The translations under genes and the position numbers were made by a program. Below, one piece after another: positions 34,353-46,305 of a DNA stretch of 64,000 nt. Position 1 is the first letter of the stretch; every line of letters starts with the position of its first letter. The notes beneath the pieces are model-generated. The model was not told the origin of the DNA. It did no database searches and worked only from the letters and a program-made list of their open reading frames with translations. The stretch comes from Progne subis subis (lineage: Eukaryota; Chordata; Aves; Passeriformes; Hirundinidae): positions 4,234,692 to 4,298,691 of the forward strand of contig JAKJHU010000023.1 of the NCBI GenBank assembly GCA_022316685.1. Direction: 5' to 3'.

Positions 34353-37300
34353 TTATTTGGGACTCATTTTATTTTAAGGACTATTGACTAATTCTGTAGG
34401 GTTTTAATGAATGTCAGGCTGTTATAGATAAATGGATTTTAGCTTAATGAAATATAGATATGGGTAAAGGCATTTTTGGTGTATGACCCCTTATTGATGG
34501 AAGCTAAAGGCACATTTTGTTACATGACATGTGTCTACTGAAGTATGGCACATCAACTAATAAAAAAAAGGCAGTTTACAATCTGTTTGTCACCTCTCTG
34601 AGAGGTGCACTAGTCTTCTCAAAATGCTGACTTCTACTAATGTGATTGATAGTACTATATGTACTGTATCTGAATTACTGCTACTCAAGTTATCTGTCAG
34701 AAATATCATATAGATAAGGCAAATTATTATTATATTTCTTGGTTTTCTACTATATATGTGTGTGTTTGGAAAACATAGTCAAAAAGAGGTATATGTATCA
34801 TTTCTTGTCAGTAACTATGAAAGTACACATTCTAAAATTAAATAACATGATTACCAAGATGAAACATATGATAGACAGAAATTATATAAGTAGAAACTCT
34901 CTTTATACATAGATGTGGGTTAAAAACAGTTTACAGTTTCTAGCAAGATAGATACAGAATCAGATGTGTGGTCAGGTTCCATTTATTGATTCACCACACA
35001 TGTACAAAACTTTGTGGGGAGTAAGGGACTGTGAGCTGGTCTTGTAGCAAAGATCACAACTGAGCCAATGGTGTGTAGTCTGTTTTTTATGAATTCTCTA
35101 GAGCAAAAACTTTGCAATACAGAAATTTCAAGTCTCCCTTTTAATTTGCCTCAAAATTTCTTCCGAAGGAAAAAAATAATTCCAGCAAGACGTTCATCAC
35201 AGATTCAAACTTATTTAAAAGGCCTTATTCAAATCTGTAGCTGGAGGCATTAAACTCACTCACCTTCACTGACCTGGCATTTGTAAGAAAGGCAATATCT
35301 GGTGCTGCTCTTGTAGTTCATATGACTTTGCTTTATTTGCTGGGGCTCAGATTGGAGTAACATGAAGAATCAGGACACAATAAAGAGCATAGGAGTTCTT
35401 CAGGAAATGCAGCCAATTCAAATTCATAAAGGTCATGCTCATTTATTATTTAGCTTATCACTAGGAGACTCATATGAGAAAAGCTTCTTAGAATTTGTAA
35501 ACATTACAGTACCTTTATTAGTCTGATCCTAAGGGAGCAATGCAGTGGAACTGATGTGAAGAAATATGTACACAACCAGAAATACAGGTGTTAATAATAT
35601 TCTGCACTTATATGGGGGTGGATGGAGCAGTTAAAAACACATTACTGACTTGCTGGCCATGAATAAATGTCCACAAGATTATTCCATGGAAACACAAAAA
35701 TAAATCATTGGGGCATAAGAACAGGAATTATTTCCTGGGGGAAGAGGTAGTTAAGTCTGCAGAAAGCTTATTAAAAATGTGGATGCTTTAATAAAATAGA
35801 GAGGGAGAGAGAAACAGAGAGAAAATACTGGCTTAGCCTTAAAAACTAGAAATATTTAAAAGGATTTGTTGAAAAAAAGTATGTGTCTTGGATAAACGGT
35901 AACTGGCCATTATATTGATGAAATATGGAAAAATCTTAAAGAAATTCATGTTAAGAGAGAAAAATATTGCATTATAAGAGAGTAAAATAACAGATTAGTC
36001 ATTCTTTTAGTCATTCATCCTGTAGAAACCAACTAAATCTCAAAAAGGAAAGTACACAGTGTGACTGGATACAAAGCTCTCAAAGAAGAATGAGAAGTTT
36101 GAAAAAGCAACGATGGGACACAAATTATCAGAACAGTGATATTCATATGGATTTTCTGAAAGTCGTTTTGAAACAAAGTCTGTGCTGCTGTTAAAAAGCT
36201 GCTCAGGGGGCATCTGCTATTCTCAGGTAAGTCTGCATGTCTAAAATAATTCAGAGAGTTTCCAGGACCGTGAAGTTTGAATGTCAAAATGGTGAAAATC
36301 CTTTTTTTTTTTTTTTTTGAGACACTCCAAGATTTAGTGAAAAACAACAATAATTTATTGTAAATCAGAAAAAGTTAGGTCTCCTAGCCTTATCACAATG
36401 ATTTGCTGTAACATCCCTCCACAGAACTATGTGTTGACAAAGTCTGCACTTCTCAATGAAATTTTGTATTCTTGATACTATGAAGTTCTTATTTGAGGGA
36501 AGTAAATATTGTGTGATATGACCCAGCCTTCCATAAAGACTGCAAGAAAATCACAGGACATCACCAGTGTCCTTTCCCTTTGCACCCGTTAAAGAAGGAA
36601 TTTGCAATGGGAATTTGCATTGTTCTAAGAGAAATCTGCCAGGGTTGCTTGGGCAAGCAGCTCTAGTATTGCACAGGGAGATGCCTCAAAGGGAACTTTC
36701 CAATTGAAAGTTTGCTGGATTCCAACAAATCAGAAAGATAAGCCACAGGAAAAACCCACTGGAGCTGTTTTAGTGTTTGCAAATTGATTTTTAGACAGAT
36801 AAGTGCCTTGACAAACTAAGAGAATAAATCTGTATAAGCCTTATAAAATATGAAATATCCAATCTGCTGTTTTGTTGGGGGGGCGGGGAGAGGTGGTGTT
36901 TGGTTTTTTTGTGGATTTTGGGTTTTGGGGTTTTTTTGTTTTGTTTGGTTGGTTGGCTGGTTGGTTTGGTTTGTTTTGTTTTTGTTTTGTTTGTTTTTTG
37001 GATGTAGCCTGTAGCTTTTTTTCCAATTATTTTATTTTTCTTCTTTTAATTATTTTATTTTCTAATTTAAACTTTCAATAATGGCCTTCCTTCTCAAAAA
37101 TAAGTTCTTATAAAGACTTGTAGCCCCTGAAGCCCAAATTCTGTGAAAGGTTGTGGCATAAACTCAACAAATAATATTTTTTCTTTTTCAGTCACATTGT
37201 GATTTTTTATTTTCTAATGATTTCACATGGTTTCTGTCCTCAGGAAACATCATTTCCAAGTTTGAATATAATAGGACATGATGACTTGAATATGGGAGAA

Positions 37301-38349
37301 CAGTTTTTGCTTTTGGGAATATCTCAACTGCTGTTTCGAACCAATTGTCCTAAATTCATCCTGGTCTCTGAACTTTTAAAAAAGAAAAATCTATGTTCCA
37401 TGTACTTTCAAAACTTGATTATCTAACCTGGCAAGTCAATTCATAATTTTTCATGTCCTCTCAGTGGGTTCATTGATTAAGACATGAAGATTTTTTCTTT
37501 ACACACAGAGTAAATAGTTCTGGGAACTTTATATAGTACTAAACTGTGCATATTTGGACACAGGTATTCAAGGCTTTTTGTTAAAAAAAGTGTGTCTAAT
37601 AAGACACAATTAAGTGCTACAGCCTGAACGTTCAAAGTCAGATAGTCCATGATCCTGTTCCCCTCTTCCAGCAGCATTTTCCTCTATGTTCTTCAGCTAG
37701 CTGTTTGACTTTTTAATGGCTAATTTCCCCATCAATGAAAAAGAAGGGAGTTACCTGTAAACATGAGTGGGAAGATATATATCTCTAAGTGCTAATCAGA
37801 TCAAAGGAGTTACTATTCCATCATCATCTGACTTGAGCTCTCAGTGCTGACTAGTAGTGTCAGTGGTGCTATTCAGAGTATTTTACAATTACATCCTGCA
37901 ATAATATCTCTTAGATGAGTATTAATCATATGCAGGCAGTTATTACTGAATTTTGCTTGTTTTTGATATGTTATTAAAAATGAATCAGCTTCTTTTGGAG
38001 GCTGCTGCATCTGTTCTTGTGCTGAGCAAAATAGATTATCAGTTGTTTAAATAAACATCCATATAAGATTCTGAGGAAGTTGCTTTTGGAAAATACATGT
38101 ACACCAGTTAAGAGCATCAAAATATGGAAACCAAAAGTATAAGTACAGCTTACACACACTGAAATTATCAAGTTTTTGCTGTATGTTTGTCTTGCATGAT
38201 AATCTGTTTCAATCTAGTCCAAATCACTGTTGATCAAACTTACCATGTTTAGGGCTTAGGATCTTGAGCTAACTTGCTTCTAGCAAATTGGAATAGATAG
38301 CTATTCAGAAAATCAAAACTGAACTTTGTAGCTAAAAATCAAAACTTGA
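34353..38349. other. Unassigned noncoding sequence
   Basis: AT-rich sequence with no recognised gene. It contains an 18-T run near 36301, a T/G-rich tract (36874-37018, separate entry) and a small tandem duplication of 'gaatttgcaatg' near 36598-36622. Frames up to 105 codons are unrecognised. Confidence 0.6.
36874..37018. repeat. T/G-rich low-complexity tract
   Basis: About 145 bp of irregular TTTGG, TTGG and TTTTG units with G-runs (seven G then four G near 36877-36887) on the plus strand. The aromatic/Gly-rich plus-strand frame and the Lys/Asn/Pro/Gln-rich minus-strand frame here are artefacts of this composition. Confidence 0.9.
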
Positions 38350-38880
38350 TCTCTTGTATTGGGCACTGGCGAGGCCACATCTCAAATCCCGTGTTCAGTT
38401 TTGTGTCCCTCACTACAAGAAAGGCACTGAGCGAATCCACAGAGGGGAATGGAGCTGGAGAAGAGTCTAGAGCAGAAGCCCTAAGAAGAGCAGCTGACGG
38501 AGCTGGGATTGCTTAACCAAGAGAAAAGGAGGATTAGAAGAGACCTTATCCTTCTCTACAATTACCTGAAGGAGCACATGGCCAGATGGGAGTCGGTCTC
38601 ATCCTGGGAAGGTAATAAGTGACAAGTGACAGGGGAGGTTTAGATTGGATCTTAGGAAACACTTCTTGAAACACTTCTTCACATTGAAAAAATGGTCAGG
38701 CAGTGAAATCGGCTGTCCAGGGAAGTGGCAGATTCACCATTCCTGGAAGCATTCAAAAGATGTGTGGGTGTAAATCTTGGGGATTTGGTTTAGTAGTGAA
38801 CAGGGTGGTGCAGGATTAACAGTTGTACCACATTATCTTAAAGGTTTTTCCAACCTCAATGGGTCTATGATTCTTTGAAT
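38350..38880 (+). mobile_element. CR1 LINE, ORF2 C-terminus and 3' UTR
   Basis: The segment opens with 'tgggcactggcgaggccaca' and 'tcactacaagaaaggcactg', the RPHLEY...HYKK region of CR1 ORF2, and continues through 'ggattagaagagacctta', 'ctacaattacctgaagga' and 'gaggtttagattggatctta'. It ends with 'cttaaaggtttttccaacct' and 'gggtctatgattctttga'. Stops and frameshifts break the reading frame. Small internal duplications ('aagtgaca' near 38620 and 'aaacacttctt' near 38656) distinguish it. About 530 bp of a 5'-truncated copy. Confidence 0.92.
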
Positions 38881-40439
38881 AAGTGGAGTCTCAACAAAGA
38901 GATAAAGTCTCCACTAAAATTTTTTTGTGAAGCTCATTGACACATAATGTTCAGATATTTGCTTCTTTTTGTTTTGTTTTGTTTTTTCCCCCACTGTTTT
39001 AAGTAACATGAAAGACAAGTTAGTCTTTCCACAGCCTATTTCAATATTACAATTCAATATTACATTTCTTAGTGTCAGGGTGAACAGCAGGCAAGGTGGA
39101 TTTTGTTTTTCTGTTTTTCATGCTGAAATATTCCTCACTAATACCTTTATATAGTATTTATTTCTATAAATACGTTCTCTATGCCAATGTTCAATATCAA
39201 ATTTACAAGAGAAAATAGTACTATTACTTCAGACCCAGATAGATCTATATTCTCTTTTGCACTAATTAGCATACTAGTTAATATGACAATTACACACATA
39301 TGAAAGAACAGAAAGCCAGAGGGCATTTTTTCCTAATTCACAGAGGTATTTGTGTTGTTACTTATGAAGCAGATAAGGAATTGAAATGAGTATATGATAA
39401 GTAAAATAATTTTTAGAAAATTATGTAATTTAGAGAATAAAATATTTTTATTTTGAACATTTGCACTGAACCCCTGTGTAAGTGATAGTTATATATGAAT
39501 AGCCTTGCAACAGTCCTTGAAAATCTCTTAGAAACACAAAACCTGTATGAAACTTTGTGTGGTACATTTCAGATCTAAAATTCTACCTTTCTTGCATGAC
39601 TAGAAATCTATAGATCAAAGGTGAGAGGGGCTTGTGTCCTCATTTTATATTTGTGCTATAAAGAACCAGAAAGAACTACCTGATACTAGAATTGCAAGAA
39701 GTGAAACCACAGGCTGAAATAGAGAAGGTTACAGGAAAATGCATCTGTTTTAGCTCAGAAAGCCTCATGTCATTATTGTCATTAATTAACTACAAATGTC
39801 CGACAAAAAAGCATCAAAGTTGTACACAAAGAACTGCTCACTCTTCAGTACTGCAATTTGTAGAATCCCTTTTTCAAAGCAAAATCGATTTTCACAGGAG
39901 GAAAGGTACTTCTCAATGAAGGTCAAACTTCAACTTTCTGTTTGTAATTGTTTTGACAATAGTTCTTTAAAAACATAAATAGAAATAAACCAAAATCAAA
40001 CAACAGGCAATTGCAGGATTACTTCTTTTATAACTGAAAAATAACTGTAGGCAAGAAATAGAGAAGTTGAGTTCATTCTCAGTAAACTTTAACTCCAGTA
40101 TAAAATATTGGGTTACGACTCTGAGGCTATCACTGGAGGTCTCCAAACATGCCTTAAAAAATCATGAAACACTTTATATTTCAGTGAGTTAGCAACTCTT
40201 AGTGGATTTTACTTATTTTTTTGGAACATGATAAATATTTTTTTCCAAAAGGCAGTGGTCTTCCACAAACTTATGAATATAGGTAATATAACTGCAATTT
40301 TAGTAAAAAAAGTACTCAACGTCCCCCTTGTTAGTTCCAGGTATGAAGTATCTTTTTTGTACACGCACTTTTACTTTCTTCAGCATGGACAGAAGTCTAT
40401 ATGATAGGCTAAAGGGTCATTAAACAGAAAACCAGTTTC
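38881..40439. other. Unassigned noncoding sequence
   Basis: AT-rich, between two plus-strand CR1 copies. Short frames at 39692-39978 (60 and 75 codons, overlapping) are unrecognised. No gene or element is supported. Confidence 0.6.
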
Positions 40440-40690
40440 TAATGGCTGAGGATGCACTGACAGATGAAGAGATGGAGAACAGCCTTGCCAAAAAATTACT
40501 TGGGAGAGCTGGTGGACGAGAGGGTGGATATGAGATGGCCCCTTGAATCCTGGTAGTGTTCAAAGCCAGGCTGGACAAAGCTTTGGGAAACCTGATCTAG
40601 GGAAAGCTATTCTTGACTGTGACAGAAGGGGCTGGACGAAAGAGTCTTTTAAGGTCCCTCTCAACACCAACCATTATATGATTCCATGAA
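40440..40690 (+). mobile_element. CR1 LINE with internal deletion
   Basis: The left part ('agatggagaacagccttgcc' to 'ggtggatatgagatgg') is from the ORF2 reverse-transcriptase C-terminal region. The right part ('tggtagtgttcaaagccagg' through 'ttaaggtccctctcaacacc' and 'tatatgattccatga') is the 3' UTR end. The join lies near 40541-40548. In the CR1 at 55691-56885 the same two regions are separated by roughly 450 bp, so this copy has lost that interval. Noncoding. Confidence 0.85.
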
Positions 40691-43600
40691 ACCATGTTTC
40701 TCAAGACTTTTTTTCTGAGCTCTTCAAATTCTCTGTCTGGGTTTATCTGTTGCTTTTGGGGAAGTTATGATGGAATGAAAACATTTACCATCAGATAGTG
40801 ATTGCTCAGCATGCTCCTATAAAAATTCTCTTAAATCCTTTAGCAAATCATCTTCATCTAAACCTGGATGCTTTGAATTTCTTGTTTTTGAAAGATATGT
40901 GGTGATAATTATACAGGTGTTACACAATTTACTTGTCTTATTAGGCCAAAATACAAACAATTGCTGAACCTGCATTTACTGTTATTTAAGAGCATCATGT
41001 CTGAATTGATTGACTCATATCAGTAGATCAGTAAATTTTGACACAACATCTCTGAATCAAGGCGAATAATGTAAAAAGATGGCTGAGTTCTTCACTGGAA
41101 AGCTTCAAGATAAATCTGTGGGTATTACAAAACCATTCCACTTGTCTAAATCATTGGGATTTTAAATATTAATAGGAACTTTTATGTGAATATAAAATAT
41201 CAAACTAAAATGAAAATGGCATAGATATTTCAAGTATTTTATTTTCAAGTATTCAAGTATTTATAATATATGCTATTCAGACATCAGAGGAGCAAGGAAC
41301 AGTCTGGGCTTCAAAGCCATATGTAAGCAAAACAGAATAATCAGAAAATAATGTAATGTGACACAGGACTTGAATAGTAAGGATAAGCTTTACATGTTTC
41401 CCAAACAAAAGAGCCATTTTAGAAAGCTAGAGAGTCAATAATATATGTGACAAAAATATCAGTGTAGAGACACAGTATCAAATATACATTTTCTTTTCAT
41501 TACAGTAAAACCACTCGCTCTACTGTCTCTTGAATAACAGGAGTAAAATATACAATGAAAATTTCCCGAATTCTTTAAAATCAGATTATTTTATGGTAGT
41601 ATCCACAAAAATATGCAAAAAATTCCACTTCTCCAAGCGTCATGAAGCATTCTTGCTGACGCAGACAGGGCTTTTATAGCAGCTATGTATCAGTCATACT
41701 GTCATCTGCAAACAATATATGTGAAGATTTTCATGAGAAAGTAAATGACAACAGCAAAGTTTCTTTTGAGATTTTATGAAGTCACTTAGGCTGTTTCTTT
41801 TTATGGCACATCCTGAGAAGAGTGAGAAAAAAAAAGGAGATGCAATTTCTGCTTTCTGAAAGGCCATCGACTGCTGTTTCAGTTCCACAGGTCATTGCAA
41901 GAAGGGAATATGGTCATGACCCCATCTAATTTTTTTATCTGAAACACCAAATGGAAACAGTCACTTGGGGTCTGACTCCAGCAGAGGTCTGATTGCCTGA
42001 ACTGCTTTTTAAATGGACATGGGGGCACTGATCTCTCACAGGATGAAGTCAATGTAACCATCTGTTCTAGGACCAGCCCTTCCTGTTCAGCAGCAGAATA
42101 TAGAGAAAGTCCATACAAATTTGGGCCCACATTCCCCATGTTTTCCTAGTCTTGAATAAAATTTTGTCTTCTTTTTTTTTATTTTTTAACTCAATAGAAG
42201 TCCACAGTTTGAAGCATTGTTGTTTTGCTACTAAACCTGAAGCTTTCTAACATACCCTTTTTTATACCTTCTGTGGAATGATTTTCCTGCAGATGTACAA
42301 AAAATCACATTACTTTTTGTAGTGCATTTGCATGTTTATGTACATAACATTACATATCATTCAAAATCCTTGTTGCTGGGGTAGAAGCTTAGTGCAATGC
42401 CCAGTGTTCTAAGGATCCTCTATAAGGATATTCAAGTGTCTTAAATAGCATTATCATTTTTGAGTGGGAGGAGGGAAAGGAAGGAATAAATAGTTCAATG
42501 GACATGAAAATCCACATTTAAAGAATAGGTGATAAAATTCAATTTTACCCTCTTTAATTTTCTTGCTCTTTTTTTTTACCATTTATCATTTTTTGATCCT
42601 GCTTTTTCTCATGGTTTTATCATATATTGACCACAGGAGAAATGTGATCTATTGAGATATGCTTAAGGCATATTAAAACTCCTCTGGACTTGAGACGCAG
42701 AAAAGCCATTTCAGGAGTGTTAATTAACACTTTCAGTTAGGGTCATAGATCAAAATTAAGTGTCATTCCTAGGGAAAGATCATCTCCTTTCCAGGTTTTT
42801 TTGGCTATATAAAATAGAAGTAGAGTAAAATCTGCTGTATTATAATGCAAATTAATGTGTATAGTCTTGAATAGGGACATAACTTGTATTTTGGTTTACT
42901 CAGTTTAGATCATAAGCAGACAAATAATATCTCTGGTAGCTACTTAATTAGCCTTTCAGGCACATTTTCGTGCTTTCTTTTCAATCTTCCAGTAGAAGTG
43001 GTTGAAAAAAATAAAAAAGAATCCATGAATTTGTGTTCCACTCTAAAACAAAATGTTTGTAACAACCTACTTGTTAATTTGAAAATTTTTATCTCTTTTC
43101 TGAAGATTTACTTTTTACTAATTCAAAATTTAAAAGTTTGGTGGCAGATATCAGAAATTTTGGGAACAAACATGGAAAAACACCTCAGAAAATACAATAA
43201 ACAACATTTTAATGCTGACTTGTATCACCTCTTTACTCTCTACAGTGGATGAATATATTGGACAAAGGAAGAATATCTCCTGCGGAAAATGCTTATAGTA
43301 ATTATTTATTAACTTCTCCAACTCTTCTATACCACATGAAAAATACTGTACAATGCTCTTGAAGTGGGTTTTTTTGTGTATGTGTGGTTTTGGGGGGTTT
43401 AGGGGTTTTTATTAGTTTTGGTTTTGGGGGGTTCTGGGGCTCTAGGTTTGGGGCTTTTTTGTTCTGCTTTGTTTTGGTTTTTTGTTTGTTTGTTTTGGGC
43501 TATATGACACAACATGGAAGAAAGTAATATTTGTGAGGTGTCCCTGCAAAGTGTCTAATTGTAAAGCAAATTGGGTCTTTCTGTTTAATCAATTCATCAA

Positions 43601-44461
43601 AATACTTTTATCTTGGCTTGTTATTACTCAGTTCTTAGCTATAATTCTATGTTTTATTAAAACTCATACCTCAATTCCTCTTAAAATTGCTACTATTTTC
43701 TCCCCAAAAAGGAAGCAGATTTTAAATTACTGATTTTTCTATTAATGTGAAACCTGTAAAACAAAATTGGTGTCTTTTATTAAGGATTTATTTTTACTTA
43801 TTCCATATAAATTTCTCCCTGCTCCAAGTCATCAAATAAATATAAAGGCAAATTACAGATATCACTTAACTCCTGCTGCACTGCTATACGGCATAGGTTT
43901 TCTTGGGGATGAGAGAAAAACACCACCAAAATGCAATTTCAGAGACTTGTTCTTGAACATCTTGAACATGATGATAAAAAGATGATAGTTCATTACTGCT
44001 CTTATGTTTTGCAGTTTTCTATTTAGCAAGCAGTATACTATCTGGTCTTAGGCTTGTAATCAGCTATTACACATACACACACAAATAGTGCCATTTCAAA
44101 TGAAAACATGGCCCCTTATTTATGTCTTTCATTTTAGGCAGGATAATGTGAGAAAAAATGGTTAACAAATACATTAGATCATTAGGCAGTAAACGCCATA
44201 CAATGATCTTTTAATGTCTTTGGAATTATTTTATTTCTTTTAAACTAGAGAATATACTAAAACTGTAATAACTACCCCTTATAAAAGATAGTGTCTCTTG
44301 GGGATTCTTTGAGAGTCATGAAAAATGTCTGAAAAATTAATTCCTACAGCTCTCTCATTTATGAGCAAATACATAACAGGTACACCATGAAATATTCTAT
44401 ATTTTCCAAAGAACTCTGTCTCATTTAGTAAATAAACAATTTTTAATTATCATATGGCTCA
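40691..44461. other. Unassigned noncoding sequence
   Basis: AT-rich; no recognised gene. About 41880-42140 is less AT-rich with an 86-codon minus-strand frame of no known family. A 122-codon plus-strand frame (42884-43252) is AT-driven. A T/G-rich tract with several long G-runs (43366-43498) is listed separately. Confidence 0.6.
43366..43498. repeat. T/G-rich tract with clustered G-runs
   Basis: Plus-strand T/G-rich sequence containing two G6 and several G4 runs at about 43391-43455, with loops of 4 to about 20 bases. A two- or three-layer G-quadruplex is possible but not of the tightest canonical form. Confidence 0.85.
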
Positions 44462-44795
44462 TACAAGACAACAAGGAGACCTGGCACAGTCAAAATGGGT
44501 TTACAAAAGGCAGGTCCTGCTTGACCAACCTGATCTCTTTCAATGCCAAGTGACCCTCTTAGTGGATGAGGAAAGCCTGTGGATTTTGTCTATGTGGACT
44601 TCAGTAAAGCCTTTGACATCATTTCCCACAGCATTCTCCTGAAGAAGCTGACTGTTCACAGCTTGAACAGTCCCTGCTTGCAGGGTAAAAACCTGTCTGA
44701 ATGGCTGGGCTTAGAGAGTGGTGGGCAATGGAGGTAAATCCAGTTGGCTGGTCACAGGTGATGTTTATTTATGTCTTTATTTTGCAGCTTAGACC
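44462..44795 (+). mobile_element. CR1 LINE, reverse-transcriptase core fragment
   Basis: Starting near 44487 the translated sequence follows CR1 ORF2 RT: QNGFTKGRSCLTNL-like residues with frame breaks, then FVYVDFSKAFDIISHSILLK (from about 44584), the RT motif containing the first catalytic Asp, and later a SSWLVTGD-like segment near 44735. The region after 44760 appears to skip the PQGSVLGP block. The copy lacks its 3' UTR, which is unusual for CR1 and implies a later deletion or break. Confidence 0.85.
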
Positions 44796-45454
44796 AATTT
44801 GATTGCTGGAAGCAGTGGAACTATAGATCTTCAAGACTGCTGGCATTATATATGAGAGTTTCCTTTTATAGTTCAGCTTACCATATGCTTCTCTCTTCGG
44901 AGTTTTAAGGTTCCTTCCTTGCCTTTTTTCCCACTGTTTAAAATTTGGTAAATACAAAAAAATCTGAAAACAGTGTATTATAATAAGAAGGACTAGAAAA
45001 TTATAGCTACTATGTTACTTCTAACGAATCAGCAGACCTCATGAAAAGCCAGTACACATCTATGCACGTCTTAATCAAACACTTTTCACCAGCTCCTTGC
45101 TTGCTAATTTTCTGTACAAACACTGTTGCCCTATGTCTGCTAGGGGTTCAGTTTGTTGTCTTTTAACTTCCATCTTGAACTGGGATCCCAAGGGATGGGA
45201 GCAGATGGCTAACAATGCAGAGCAATCAAAATTTATTAGCCTGGAGGGTATGTAATTCAAACAGAAGTATCCTGTCACAGTGAGCTAGGAGATGAAAATC
45301 CCAACAGGCCTTACTCCCATATGCACTTACATGTGAGGGTTGGGATTCTTTAAGGGATATGAAGTTAGCAGGAAAATTTATCTGAAAGTGGGTTTGTGGA
45401 AGGAACTTTAGGAAACATAAATTTGCAAAGTCCTTTTCCACATGAAATTAACAA
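44796..45454. other. Unassigned noncoding sequence between CR1 fragments
   Basis: No recognised gene. The sequence does not obviously continue either neighbouring CR1, so it probably represents older host DNA. Short minus-strand frames (67 and 71 codons) have no known family. Confidence 0.55.
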
Positions 45455-45940
45455 AGGTAAGTGCACTTGTCACTACCCTTGTGGCTTCGAGTTTTCCGAA
45501 AACCCTGATTGAACCGCGATAGGATTTTATGTCCACTTCCCGTAAGCTCCCCTTTTTCTGAGTTTGCACAGCAGCTCCCTATCCATCCATTTTTTGCCCG
45601 ATTTCCTCCTTGTTGCTCCTGAGCTTGGAGGAGGTCATCCCCCCAGTTCAACCAGCCCTCTGTCTCAGGGCTTAATCCCTTGGGACTCTACCAAGCAGGT
45701 CCTTGAGACCAAAGGCTGCTTTCCTGAATTCCAGGGCAATGAGCTTACTGTGGGCCCTCCTCACTGCCCTGGGGAACTCCACCTCCACCATCTCACAGTC
45801 TCTGCAGCCACTGCTGCCTTGGAGCAGTACATTCCCCCCCAGCTCCTCTCTGTTGGTGAGCACAAGTTCCAGTATTGCATCTCTTGTTGGCTCCTCAATC
45901 ACTGACGCATTCAAGGTACCTTCCCAACTGTTTGTGTCAG
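45455..45940 (-). mobile_element. CR1 LINE, endonuclease-domain fragment, minus orientation
   Basis: On the minus strand a frame from about 45925 to 45672 reads with VIEEPTRDAILELVLTNREE, GSSGCRDCEMVE and DLLGRVPRD, the C-terminal part of the CR1 apurinic-type endonuclease domain. After a frameshift it continues with GDDLLQAQEQ and the Lys/Arg/Trp-rich linker toward the reverse transcriptase (to about 45455). The endonuclease normally nicks target DNA for reverse transcription. This copy is truncated and not functional. It is joined head-on to the plus-strand CR1 that begins at 45941. Confidence 0.85.
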
Positions 45941-46305
45941 ACATGGAATGTGCACCAACCCAGTCAGCATGGGTTTGTGGAAGGCAGGTGCTACTTGACC
46001 AGTTTGATCTCCTTCTATGACAGGGTGACAGTAACAAGGGATAGGGCAAGACAAAATAGCTCAAGTTGTGCCAGAAGAGCTTTAGATTGAATCTAAGAAA
46101 AAATATTTTCTCTGAAAGGATGGTCAGGTATTGGAACAGGCTGCCCAGGGAAATGGTGGAATCACCATCCTTGGAAGTGTTAAAAAAACCTCTAGATTCA
46201 ATGCTTAGAGACATAGTTTAGAGACAGATAGACCTGTCAGTGTTAGGTTAATGGCTGAACTTGGTGATCTTACAGGTATTTTCTAACTTCAGTAATTCTG
46301 TGTTC
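45941..46305 (+). mobile_element. CR1 LINE, RT start joined to 3' UTR
   Basis: The left part ('tcagcatgggtttgtggaag', 'tgatctccttctatgacagg') encodes the SQHGF...CYLTSL...FYDRV portion of CR1 reverse transcriptase. Near 46030 it passes directly to the ORF2 end and 3' UTR ('agtaacaagggatagg', 'aggctgcccagggaaatggt', 'ttgaacttggtgatctta', and a decayed 'taattctgtg' terminus). By comparison with the 55691-56885 copy roughly 0.9 kb is missing at this junction. With the inverted fragment to its left it may be one twin-primed insertion. Confidence 0.88.
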
